Part shown: piece by piece, positions 26,942 to 34,833 of the stretch
How the letters are laid out: each line of letters begins with the position of its first letter
Numbering within the stretch: position 1 is the first letter of the stretch
NCBI RefSeq assembly: GCF_019703875.1
Contig: NZ_AP024110.1
Coordinates: forward strand, 310,001 to 374,000
Length of the DNA: 64,000 nucleotides
From: Methyloradius palustris
GTDB lineage: Bacteria > Pseudomonadota > Gammaproteobacteria > Burkholderiales > Methylophilaceae
Direction of reading: 5' to 3'
Made by a program: the position numbers and the translations under genes
Notes under the pieces: model-generated
The model's database searches: none
What the model saw: the letters and a program-made list of their open reading frames with translations, nothing else
What the model was told of the DNA's origin: nothing

Positions 26942-28585
26942 CTACATCATACCGCCCATGCCACTCATACCGCCCATATCACCGCCACCCATAGAAGGTG
27001 CGTCATCCTTAGGCAGTTCTGCTACCAATGCATCGGTAGTCAGGATCAGTGAAGCAACTGAAGCTGCATTTTGCAATGCTGAACGAGTTACCTTAGCTGG
27101 ATCAAGTACGCCAAGTTCAACCAAGTCACCATAGGTGCCGTTGGCCGCGTTGTAACCATAGTTGCCTGTACCTTCAAGTACTTTGTTAACCACTACTGAT
27201 GGTTCGTCACCAGCGTTGGCAACGATTTGGCGCAAAGGCTCTTCAATCGCGCGCAATACGATCTTGATGCCAGCATCTTGATCAGGATTGTCGCCTTTGA
27301 GTTCCTTGATAGCTGAACGGGCGCGTAACAGGGCAACACCGCCGCCTGGAACAATACCTTCTTCAACTGCTGCACGTGTTGCATGCAATGCATCTTCAAC
27401 GCGGGCTTTCTTTTCCTTCATTTCGATTTCGGTAGCAGCGCCAACCTTGATCACAGCAACGCCACCAGCCAACTTGGCTACGCGTTCTTGCAGTTTTTCA
27501 CGGTCATAATCGCTGCTAGCTTCTTCGATTTGCTTCTTGATTTGGTCGATACGTACTTTGATGTTGTTTTCAACGCCAGCGCCATCAATGATGATGGTGT
27601 TGTCTTTGTTCACTTCAATACGTTTTGCCTGGCCCAAGTCTTCCAGCTTCACATTCTCAAGCTTCAAGCCAAGTTCTTCAGCAATCACTGTACCGCCGGT
27701 CAAGATAGCTATATCTTCCAGCATGGCTTTGCGACGGTCACCGAAACCAGGTGCCTTAACAGCAACAGTCTTCAGAATGCCGCGGATGTTGTTCACAACC
27801 AGGGTTGCCAAAGCTTCGCCTTCGATATCTTCAGCGATGATCAGCAATGGACGGCCAGACTTAGCGACTTGTTCTAGTGTCGGCAGTAAATCACGGATGT
27901 TTGAGATTTTCTTGTCGAACAATAGTACGAATGGGTTTTCCAGCAAAGCGATTTGACGCTCTGGGTTGTTGATGAAGTATGGTGATAGGTAACCGCGGTC
28001 AAACTGCATACCTTCAACTACGTCCAGTTCATTTTCCAGACCTGAACCATCTTCAACAGTAATCACACCTTCTTTACCTACTTTGTCCATGGCATCAGCA
28101 ATGATCTGGCCGATATGGAAATCAGAGTTGGCTGAAATGCTACCAACTTGAGCGATTTCTTTGCTGGTGGTTGTTGGTTTTGAAATCTTTTTGATTTCTT
28201 CAACGATGGCAATCACAGCCTTATCAATACCGCGCTTCAAGTCGGCTGGGTTAAAACCTGCAGCTACGTACTTGAAACCTTCACGAACGATAGCTTGAGC
28301 CAATACAGTAGCGGTAGTGGTGCCGTCACCTGCGTTGTCAGAAGTTTTAGAAGCAACTTCCTTAACCAGTTGCGCGCCCATGTTTTCAAGGCGGTCTTTT
28401 AATTCAATTTCTTTAGCCACTGAAACGCCATCTTTTGTCACGGTTGGGGCGCCGAAAGAACGCTCCAACACTACGTTACGGCCTTTAGGGCCCAGTGTTA
28501 CTTTAACGGCGTTAGCCAGAATGTTCACACCATTAACGATTTTGGCACGTGCCTCATCGCCGAAAATTACTTGTTTTGCTGACAT
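26942..28585 (-). CDS. groEL: Chaperonin GroEL (60 kDa)
   Basis: A full-length 547-residue group I chaperonin subunit that folds proteins in the GroES-capped double ring. It shows VTLGPKGRNVVLE, the DGTTTATVLAQAI nucleotide site, GIVPGGGVALLRA and the C-terminal GGM-rich tail ending GGMM. AGGAG precedes the ATG. It lies 61 bases after groES and shares its CIRCE-controlled promoter. No second groEL is in the window, but a short echo of its 3' end lies just downstream. Confidence 0.99.
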   Translation of the reverse strand: MSAKQVIFGDEARAKIVNGVNILANAVKVTLGPKGRNVVLERSFGAPTVTKDGVSVAKEIELKDRLENMGAQLVKEVASKTSDNAGDGTTTATVLAQAIVREGFKYVAAGFNPADLKRGIDKAVIAIVEEIKKISKPTTTSKEIAQVGSISANSDFHIGQIIADAMDKVGKEGVITVEDGSGLENELDVVEGMQFDRGYLSPYFINNPERQIALLENPFVLLFDKKISNIRDLLPTLEQVAKSGRPLLIIAEDIEGEALATLVVNNIRGILKTVAVKAPGFGDRRKAMLEDIAILTGGTVIAEELGLKLENVKLEDLGQAKRIEVNKDNTIIIDGAGVENNIKVRIDQIKKQIEEASSDYDREKLQERVAKLAGGVAVIKVGAATEIEMKEKKARVEDALHATRAAVEEGIVPGGGVALLRARSAIKELKGDNPDQDAGIKIVLRAIEEPLRQIVANAGDEPSVVVNKVLEGTGNYGYNAANGTYGDLVELGVLDPAKVTRSALQNAASVASLILTTDALVAELPKDDAPSMGGGDMGGMSGMGGMM

Positions 28586-28646
28586 GTGGATCTCCTAAAT
28601 TCTTAACTTATGGATAACTGCTATGGATTAAGTCCGTTGAAAGCGC

Positions 28647-28937
28647 TTAGGCTTCAACAACACCCAAGATGTCTTCTTCACGCAGTACTAATACTTCTTC
28701 GCCATTCACTTTGACGGATTGGCCTGCGTATTTGCCGAACAATACCTTGTCGCCAACTTTTACATCAAGCGCGATAGGTTTGCCGTTATCATCTTTTTTG
28801 CCTGGACCAACAGCAAGAATTTCGCCTTGATCAGGTTTTTCGGTGGCTGTGTCAGGGATCACAATGCCAGATGCGGTGGTGCGTTCTTCTTCCAGGCGCT
28901 TTACAATAACGCGGTCATGCAATGGACGAATTGCCAT
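28647..28937 (-). CDS. groES: Co-chaperonin GroES (10 kDa)
   Basis: A 96-residue GroES, the lid of the GroEL ring. It has the N-terminal RPLHDRVIVKRLEEERTT with the mobile loop ASGIVIPDTATEKP and the C-terminal VLVLREEDILGVVE. AAGGAG is seven bases before the ATG. It is the first gene of the groESL operon; a 101-base leader separates it from the CIRCE element upstream. Confidence 0.99.
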   Translation of the reverse strand: MAIRPLHDRVIVKRLEEERTTASGIVIPDTATEKPDQGEILAVGPGKKDDNGKPIALDVKVGDKVLFGKYAGQSVKVNGEEVLVLREEDILGVVEA

Positions 28938-29038
28938 GAGTACTCTCCTTGTTGGTTAGTTTTAACATCAAATTTTAATTACGAATTCTTTGTTGCCATG
29001 CTTATTTTTGAATAAAAAATTAAGCAGACAACACAGTT

Positions 29039-29065
29039 TTAGCACTCTAGTGCTTAGAGTGCTAA
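29039..29065 (-). promoter_or_regulatory. CIRCE operator (HrcA binding site) of groESL
   Basis: TTAGCACTC, nine bases, GAGTGCTAA: an exact match to the CIRCE inverted repeat bound by the repressor HrcA in heat-shock control. It lies 102 bases before the groES start and directly after the -10 hexamer, where bound HrcA would block initiation. The outer arm overlaps the stop codon of the upstream esterase gene. hrcA itself is not in this window. Confidence 0.95.
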
Positions 29066-29649
29066 TAATAAGGGCAACACCCTGAGTTTTCAAGTCCTAA
29101 TAGACAATTTTCGAGCGCGGCCAAAGAATGGCTGACTGGCATCACATTGTCTTCTTGCCCATGAAATAGATGTAATTGGGTGAATGCTGGCGCCTTTGTT
29201 GGTAGCTTGGTAAAGCGGCCTGAAAACGCCAATATGTTCCCCACCATGTCATCATGCGCAACACTATATTCAAGGGACATAATCGCCCCCTGAGAAAATC
29301 CACCCAGCACTGTGTTTTGTTGGTTCACCTTGAATCGCTCTTGTGCAGCAACCACAAGCTCATGGAGTGCTGGTAGCGCATTCTCAACGCGGGTATAGCG
29401 GTTTTCTTCAGTCACTTCTTTAATAGAAAACCATTGCCGACCTGAACCACCACCATCAAAAGGATAAGTGCCTTCTGGTAAAAGGAATGCTGCGGAAGAA
29501 TATACATCTCTTAATTTGTTCACGAGAGGCATCAAATTAGCTGGCGAACCGCCAACGCCATGCATCAGGATAAATAGCTGCTCTACTTCACCTGATTTAG
29601 GTAAGCGCTCAATCCCACTGAAATTGAAGTTTTCCATTAAATTTCTCAT
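29062..29649 (-). CDS. YpfH-like alpha/beta hydrolase (carboxylesterase), C-terminally truncated
   Basis: A 195-residue alpha/beta hydrolase of the phospholipase/carboxylesterase group, closest in pattern to YpfH. It has FILMHGVGGSPANL (oxyanion region), SGRQWFSI, the nucleophile elbow GGFSQGAIMSLE and the acidic residue in FHGQEDNVMP. Family members run to about 220-230 residues and carry the catalytic histidine in a GHxI motif after this point. Here the sequence ends LGLENSGCCPYY without any such histidine, so it is probably inactive or a decaying gene. The lost part is where the groESL promoter now lies. Confidence 0.75.
   Translation of the reverse strand: MRNLMENFNFSGIERLPKSGEVEQLFILMHGVGGSPANLMPLVNKLRDVYSSAAFLLPEGTYPFDGGGSGRQWFSIKEVTEENRYTRVENALPALHELVVAAQERFKVNQQNTVLGGFSQGAIMSLEYSVAHDDMVGNILAFSGRFTKLPTKAPAFTQLHLFHGQEDNVMPVSHSLAALENCLLGLENSGCCPYY
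29065..29093 (-). promoter_or_regulatory. groESL promoter (sigma70-like, overlapping a sigma32-like box)
   Basis: Read on the minus strand: TTGAAA (29093-29088), 17-base spacer, TATTAT (29070-29065), both hexamers one base off the sigma70 consensus. The upstream CTTGAAA followed 13 bases later by CCCTTATT is also a partial heat-shock sigma32 match. The promoter lies inside the last codons of the esterase gene and runs directly into CIRCE. Confidence 0.75.
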
Positions 29650-29732
29650 CTAGTTTTGAGGGGCTGTTGGTAAGTTGTTTTTAGGGGTAGCTACTTATCA
29701 GACATTTATTTTTCGTAATATTAAAAATTTAT

Positions 29733-30068
29733 TCATTTTTTATTTATCAATTTTTTGTCTAACAAAGCATTTAATATTTTGGTCGACTTGCCCCCATCTG
29801 TTATAGCAGCAGCCCGACCCTCCCAACATGATTTCATGCGTTCGGCATTGCCAGATTCATTCTCTGCTTTACATTTTGGGAGTAAATAGGCCATAAGCTC
29901 TTTTTCTTCACTATCCCAATCAGCAGGTTCACCAATCAATGACGAAACCAATGGATACTGGGTTTCTAATTTTTTCTTTCCTACATAGTGCCCAAGCTGC
30001 ATAAACATATAAAAAATAGAACAAGCTAGAACGAAGAAAATCACAATAGATTTAATATTTTTTGGCAC
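29733..30068 (-). CDS. Hypothetical membrane-anchored protein (paralogue of the protein at 48314-48649)
   Basis: A 111-residue protein of unknown function. One N-terminal hydrophobic span (IVIFFVLACSIFYMFMQLG, residues about 8-26) suggests a membrane anchor or uncleaved signal; the rest is a soluble, charged domain with two cysteines (KCKAE, KSCWEGRAAA) that could pair in the periplasm. It is about 88% identical to the protein at 48314-48649 (13 differences in 111 by hand alignment), including similar DNA around the start codon. No operon partner. Confidence 0.7.
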   Translation of the reverse strand: MPKNIKSIVIFFVLACSIFYMFMQLGHYVGKKKLETQYPLVSSLIGEPADWDSEEKELMAYLLPKCKAENESGNAERMKSCWEGRAAAITDGGKSTKILNALLDKKLINKK

Positions 30069-30285
30069 AGAATTCCTTGATTTACGGAAGTTAATAATTA
30101 ATGGCTCGATTCCCCGATAGCGGACATTCTGCGGAAAAGTACTCTTAAAGACTAGTTATCTTAGTTTCCGACGGTAAGCATAAATCTAAAGTGTGATTCC
30201 AAACAACAAATGCCCTGTAGAATTCATTTAACTGTCACTAATCGCACGATGTAATTGCCTCTTAAAAGTAAATGAACAAACCGCA

Positions 30286-31599
30286 ATGAAGAATCAGGAT
30301 TTATTAAATAGAAGTCTTGCCTCGGTCTGGCACCCTTGTACCCAGATGAAAGCGCATGAAACGCAGCCGTTGGTGCCAATTGCGCGTGGCGAAGGCACGT
30401 GGTTGTACGATGTGGATGGCAAGCGTTATCTTGATGCAGTCAGCTCATGGTGGGTGAATCTGTTTGGGCACAATAATCCCAAAATCAAAGATGCTATCAA
30501 GCAGCAATTGGATACCCTGGAGCATGTGATACTTGCTGGCTTCACGCATGAGCCAGTGGTGGAGTTATCGGAGCGCTTATCGAAATTAACAGGTCTTGGG
30601 CATTGTTTCTATGCGTCTGATGGCGCTTCTGCGACTGAGATTGCCCTGAAAATGAGTTTTCATTATTGGCGTAATGTTGGTAAAGCGGGCAAGACTAAAT
30701 TCATCAGCCTGCAAAACAGTTACCACGGTGAAACATTGGGTGCGCTATCCGTGACGGATGTAGCGATTTTCAAAGACACCTATGCGCCATTATTGATACA
30801 AAGTACGCAAATGCCATCGCCTGACTGGCGTTTATCAGAGGCCGGTGAGAGCGCAGAAGCCTATGCTTTAAGGTGCGCGGCTGAGCTGGAAGTTTATATT
30901 TCAGAGCATCACGCCGAATTGGCCGCCTTGATCGTTGAGCCTTTGATTCAATGCGCTGCAGGCATGGGTATGTATCACGCCATCTATCTGCAACGTGCGC
31001 GAGAAATATGTACAAAATATGAAGTGCATCTAATCGCAGATGAAATCGCAGTGGGTTTTGGCCGGACAGGCACTATGTTTGCGATGGAGCAGGCTGAGGT
31101 TTTGCCTGATTTTATGTGCCTGTCAAAAGGCATTACTGGCGGCTATTTGCCTTTGTCAGTCACGCTAACGACAGACCTTATTTATCAAGCCTTTTACGAT
31201 GACAGTATTGCGCGAGGGTTTTTGCATTCGCATAGTTACACAGGTAATCCGCTGGCTTGCAGTGCCGCTTTGGCAACGCTGGATATTTTTGAGCAAGAAC
31301 AAGTGCTGCAGAGTAATCGCTTAAAGGCGCAATACCTGAATACCCAACTTGGTAAGTTTGTAGATTTGCCTATCAAGCACATGCGCCATCGCGGCATGGT
31401 TTGGGCATTTGATACAGATTATGCGCCTGAAAAACAGGTGCTGTTCAGGCAGCATTTTTATACGCAGGCGCTTCAAAGCGGTCTGCTACTGAGGCCAATA
31501 GGCAATACCGTTTACTGGATGCCACCGTACACGATTAGCGAAGAAGAAATTGACTATATGCTGACTCACACACAAGCGGCGTTACAAAATTTTGTTTAA
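30286..31599 (+). CDS. bioA: Adenosylmethionine-8-amino-7-oxononanoate aminotransferase
   Basis: BioA transfers an amino group from S-adenosylmethionine to 8-amino-7-oxononanoate (KAPA) to give DAPA in biotin synthesis. It is a 437-residue PLP-dependent class III aminotransferase with SLASVWHPCTQMK at the start, DAVSSWWVNLFGHN, and the PLP-lysine segment CLSKGITGGYLPLS. The other bio genes are not in the window. The 217 bases upstream hold its promoter region but I cannot point to clear hexamers. Confidence 0.97.
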   Translation: MKNQDLLNRSLASVWHPCTQMKAHETQPLVPIARGEGTWLYDVDGKRYLDAVSSWWVNLFGHNNPKIKDAIKQQLDTLEHVILAGFTHEPVVELSERLSKLTGLGHCFYASDGASATEIALKMSFHYWRNVGKAGKTKFISLQNSYHGETLGALSVTDVAIFKDTYAPLLIQSTQMPSPDWRLSEAGESAEAYALRCAAELEVYISEHHAELAALIVEPLIQCAAGMGMYHAIYLQRAREICTKYEVHLIADEIAVGFGRTGTMFAMEQAEVLPDFMCLSKGITGGYLPLSVTLTTDLIYQAFYDDSIARGFLHSHSYTGNPLACSAALATLDIFEQEQVLQSNRLKAQYLNTQLGKFVDLPIKHMRHRGMVWAFDTDYAPEKQVLFRQHFYTQALQSGLLLRPIGNTVYWMPPYTISEEEIDYMLTHTQAALQNFV

Positions 31600-31636
31600 T
31601 CAGAGCGCTCCTCGTTTTGCTTACCTAGAAACCATC

Positions 31637-33034
31637 ATGCGCATATTCACTCTGTTTTTACTTTTTGCTGCAATTTCTGCACAGGCCGCTTTGCCTGACA
31701 GCGTTGCAGATGCACTGCAAAAAGCGGGTGTTCCACAAGATCACGTCTCCGTGATTGTGCAGCGTGTTGATATGACTGCACCCCTTATCAGCAATCAGGC
31801 AGACCAACCGCTGAACCCAGCCTCCACAATGAAATTACTAACCACTTATGCGGGGCTTAGCTTGCTCGGCCCAGCTTATCGTTGGCATACCGATGTTTAT
31901 ATGGATGGCACATTAAGTAATGGTGTATTGCAGGGTAATCTGATTCTTAAGGGCTATGGCGACCCTGCTTTTATGGCAGAAGATTTATGGCGTCTGCTCA
32001 ATAATCTGCGCCAGATGGGCATTAAAGATATCCGCGGTGATTTATTGCTGGATGCTTCTTACTTCTCGCCCAATATTGCCAATAGTGCCGATTTTGATGG
32101 TGAGGCCTACCGTGCTTATAACGCCTTACCCAATGGCTTGTTGCTTAATTTAAAAGCCAGCAGTTTTAAATTCCAGACGATTAGTTTGGGCAGTAACCCG
32201 CAGGTGTTGATCACGATGGAGCCGAACCTGCCAGAGGTTAAAGTAGTTAACCGTGTGCAGTTGAAACCAGGCGATTGTGGTGAATGGAAAAATAAAGTCA
32301 GTTACCAGATAGAAAAAACCACGGTGACTTTCAGTGGTAGCTATGCCAGTAGCTGCGGTGAAAAATATATGGAATTGAGTTTGCTGGATGATGCGCATTA
32401 TACTTTTGGCCTGTTTCGTGCGATTTGGCAGCAGCTAGGTGGCAAGATTCAGGGTGATGTCAAACAGATTACTGTGCCAGTGACGGCTAATAAAATCGCA
32501 CAGGCAGATTCGCCTGCACTGGCCGATGTGATTCGACGCATCAATAAATACAGCAATAACCTGATGGCGCGTCAATTATTCCTGACGCTAGGCGCAGAGC
32601 AGCAGGGCGCACCAGCTGAGGCAGCGAAGAGCGATAAAACTATTCGTGACTGGCTCGCTACTAAAAGCCTGGTGTTTAATGAACTGGTACTGGAGAACGG
32701 TGCTGGATTATCGCGCAATGAGCGCATTACGGCGCGCCATATGGCAGCTTTACTACTCGATGCTTATGCTAGCCCAGTGATGCCAGAGTTGATGTCGTCA
32801 TTACCTATATTATCGGTAGATGGCACTGTGGCTAAGCGGCTGAAAGATAGCCCCGCAGTTGGCCGAGCGCATCTTAAAACAGGGTCGCTTAACGGGGTGG
32901 GCGCGATTTCAGGTTATGTGCTGGATAGCAAAGGCCGATATTGGGTATTGGTATTTATGGCAAACGATATGCAAGCCGCTGCAAGTAAAGCTGCGCAGGA
33001 TGCCTTGATTGACTGGGTGTATCAACAGCAATAA
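31637..33034 (+). CDS. dacB: D-alanyl-D-alanine carboxypeptidase/endopeptidase (PBP4)
   Basis: A periplasmic class C penicillin-binding protein of the PBP4 (S13) family that trims or cuts peptidoglycan cross-links. After a signal peptide (MRIFTLFLLFAAISAQA) it shows the three active-site motifs: SxxK in NPASTMKLLT, SxN in KYSNNLMAR and KTG in HLKTGSLNG. I start at the ATG that begins the signal peptide (465 residues); an in-frame start at 31592 would overlap bioA and mask it. Confidence 0.95.
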   Translation: MRIFTLFLLFAAISAQAALPDSVADALQKAGVPQDHVSVIVQRVDMTAPLISNQADQPLNPASTMKLLTTYAGLSLLGPAYRWHTDVYMDGTLSNGVLQGNLILKGYGDPAFMAEDLWRLLNNLRQMGIKDIRGDLLLDASYFSPNIANSADFDGEAYRAYNALPNGLLLNLKASSFKFQTISLGSNPQVLITMEPNLPEVKVVNRVQLKPGDCGEWKNKVSYQIEKTTVTFSGSYASSCGEKYMELSLLDDAHYTFGLFRAIWQQLGGKIQGDVKQITVPVTANKIAQADSPALADVIRRINKYSNNLMARQLFLTLGAEQQGAPAEAAKSDKTIRDWLATKSLVFNELVLENGAGLSRNERITARHMAALLLDAYASPVMPELMSSLPILSVDGTVAKRLKDSPAVGRAHLKTGSLNGVGAISGYVLDSKGRYWVLVFMANDMQAAASKAAQDALIDWVYQQQ

Positions 33035-33054
33035 TCACCGATCTCTAACCATCA

Positions 33055-33084
33055 TTCGCAGAAACACTGCTCGAGTATTATAAT
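33055..33084 (+). promoter_or_regulatory. Sigma70-type promoter for the FKBP-OsmC-VOC operon
   Basis: A perfect -10 TATAAT (33079-33084) is preceded at 18 bases by TTCGCA, four of six matches to the -35 consensus. It lies about 45 bases before the first start codon of the FKBP gene and just after dacB, so it would give the downstream three genes their own promoter. Confidence 0.55.
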
Positions 33085-33129
33085 CTTGGGCTTGATTCAA
33101 TCATTTAACCATCATTGTTGGAGTGCGCA

Positions 33130-33603
33130 TTGAAACACCTTACGCTTATTACCAGTGCATTGCTGATGGCAGTTTTTGCCGCCAGTGGATGCAGCGCAGA
33201 CTCTAAAACTAACACCTCTTCATCTCAACAGGAAAAAATCGCAATGAGCACGAACATCACCGAACTAACAAAAATCGATCAAGTCGTTGGCGAAGGCCGC
33301 GAAGCAGAAGCTGGACTTAACGTGACCGTACATTACACAGGTTGGCTTTACGACCCAGCACAGCCAGAAGGTAAGGGCAAAAAATTTGATAGCTCGGTTG
33401 ATCGTGGCGACCCATTCAACTTCTTTTTAGGCGGCGGCCAAGTGATTCGCGGTTGGGATGAAGGCGTAGTCGGCATGAAAATCGGCGGCAAGCGCACACT
33501 GCTTATCCCATCAGAATATGGCTATGGCGCACGTGGTGCTGGTGGCGTGATTCCACCGAACGCTACGTTAGTGTTTGATGTCGAACTACTGGGCGTAAAG
33601 TAA
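33130..33603 (+). CDS. FKBP-type peptidyl-prolyl cis-trans isomerase
   Basis: The C-terminal 110 residues are a complete FKBP domain (VTVHYTGWLYD, FDSSVDRGDPFNFFLGGGQVI, GWDEGVVGMKIGGKRTLLIP, PPNATLVFDVELL). With the TTG start (GGAG six bases upstream) the protein has a hydrophobic leader ending ASGC at residue 21, a possible though imperfect lipobox, followed by a Ser/Thr-rich linker, which would put it in the periplasm. An internal ATG at 33244 with AGGAAA upstream would give a cytosolic 119-residue form. Either or both may be made. Confidence 0.85.
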   Translation: MKHLTLITSALLMAVFAASGCSADSKTNTSSSQQEKIAMSTNITELTKIDQVVGEGREAEAGLNVTVHYTGWLYDPAQPEGKGKKFDSSVDRGDPFNFFLGGGQVIRGWDEGVVGMKIGGKRTLLIPSEYGYGARGAGGVIPPNATLVFDVELLGVK

Positions 33604-33630
33604 TCACACAAAGTCATTATCGGAGTCGTA

Positions 33631-34056
33631 ATGAAAGCACGTATCAAATGGGTTGAAAATGTTTGCTTTGTAGGCGAATCAGAAACTGGCCATGCGGTCG
33701 TGCTTGATGGCGCGCCTGATTCAGGTGGCCGTAATCTTGGCATGCGCCCGATGGAAATGCTGTTGATTGGCATGGGCGCTTGCACTTCGTTTGATGTGGT
33801 CACGATTCTTAAAAAATCACGTCAGCCAATCACCGATTGCGTGGCTGAGATGCACGCTGATCGTGCTGATGAGATTCCCAAGGTATTCACCAATATCCAT
33901 GTGCATTTTATTGTGACTGGCAACGGTTTGAATCCAATGCAGGTAGAGCGTGCTGTGAAGTTATCCGCAGAGAAATATTGCTCAGCTTCTATCATGCTGA
34001 GCAAGTCAGTCAACATTACCCACGATTTTGAAATCGTTGAAACGAGCGCAACATAA
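33631..34056 (+). CDS. OsmC-family protein (YhfA-like)
   Basis: A 141-residue OsmC/Ohr-fold protein. It has ESETGHAVVLDGAPDSGG, GMGACTSFDVVTILKKSR with the first conserved cysteine, and KYCSASIMLSKS with the second; such cysteine pairs act in peroxide reduction in OsmC/Ohr proteins, though the YhfA branch has no proven substrate. It follows the FKBP gene by 27 bases and its stop shares one base with the ATG of the VOC gene. Confidence 0.9.
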   Translation: MKARIKWVENVCFVGESETGHAVVLDGAPDSGGRNLGMRPMEMLLIGMGACTSFDVVTILKKSRQPITDCVAEMHADRADEIPKVFTNIHVHFIVTGNGLNPMQVERAVKLSAEKYCSASIMLSKSVNITHDFEIVETSAT

Positions 34057-34469
34057 TGGTTAGCCAGGCAATCACAAATCCACCCAAAGGCATGATAGGC
34101 ATACGCCATGTGGCTTTGTTTATCAAAGAGCTTGAAGTTGCGGTGGATTTTTACGTCAATGTGATGGGTATGCAGATTGAGTGGCAACCCGATCCTGATA
34201 ATGTCTATTTGACCAACCAAGGTGATGTGTTTGCACTACACCGGGTTGATTATGTGGCGTCGGGGACACAACGCTTGGATCATATTGGCTTCGTATTAAA
34301 AACCCCTGAAGACGTAGACCAATGGCATGCATATTTTGTGGAGCACGGTATTAAGATCACCGAAAGTCCCAAGACGCATCGAGATGGCTCGCGTGGCTTT
34401 TACTGCCTTGACCCAGTTGGGCACTTACTGGAACTCATATATCACCCACCAATTTCAGACCAAAAATAG
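34056..34469 (+). CDS. VOC-family protein (glyoxalase/dioxygenase fold)
   Basis: A 137-residue single-unit vicinal-oxygen-chelate protein made of two beta-alpha-beta-beta-beta modules. Probable metal ligands are in IRHVALFI, RLDHIGFVL and the terminal HLLELIYHP (Glu). Substrate unknown; it may be a lyase, isomerase or dioxygenase of small molecules. Translation is coupled to OsmC through a TAATG overlap. Confidence 0.85.
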   Translation: MVSQAITNPPKGMIGIRHVALFIKELEVAVDFYVNVMGMQIEWQPDPDNVYLTNQGDVFALHRVDYVASGTQRLDHIGFVLKTPEDVDQWHAYFVEHGIKITESPKTHRDGSRGFYCLDPVGHLLELIYHPPISDQK

Positions 34470-34479
34470 TCTGAATTGA

Positions 34480-34833
34480 TTAGGCTCTAAGCAAACCTGC
34501 ATGGTCATATAGTTTTACGGCCAAGCTGCTATTGTTTTCAATCAGCGCTAGCAAGCGATCGATATTTGGGTGCTTGCCAGCGTTGAGTTTTGCATCTTCT
34601 GTATGTTCCGCGTAAATCCCCAAGCCCTCATTCGCAGCCTCAACGCTGATTTCGCCATATTTTTTATATAGATGGTGATACACCTTGATAGAGCCTTGGC
34701 TTCCAGGCTTGTTTTCAATCACGGCTGTTGTTTCACCATCTAGCGCTATAAGCTCTATTTTTTGTACATGTTCTGCGGCGGGCAGGGCCGCCAGCTGTTC
34801 GCTAAATGGTTTGATGCTAGATTCTTTGCTCAT
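34480..34833 (-). CDS. DUF2322 family protein
   Basis: A 117-residue cytosolic protein matching my memory of DUF2322: an N-terminal FSEQLAALP, a central VIENKPGSQGSIKVYHHL and the conserved C-terminal KHPNIDRLLALIEN. No function is known. Its ATG overlaps the coq7 stop (ATGA), so the two are translationally coupled, which may hint at a link to ubiquinone or simply to the operon. Confidence 0.75.
   Translation of the reverse strand: MSKESSIKPFSEQLAALPAAEHVQKIELIALDGETTAVIENKPGSQGSIKVYHHLYKKYGEISVEAANEGLGIYAEHTEDAKLNAGKHPNIDRLLALIENNSSLAVKLYDHAGLLRA

Noticed and set aside
26942..26990. Short tandem repeats at the groEL 3' end as a repeat element
   Set aside because: They encode the normal GGM-rich C-terminal tail of GroEL.
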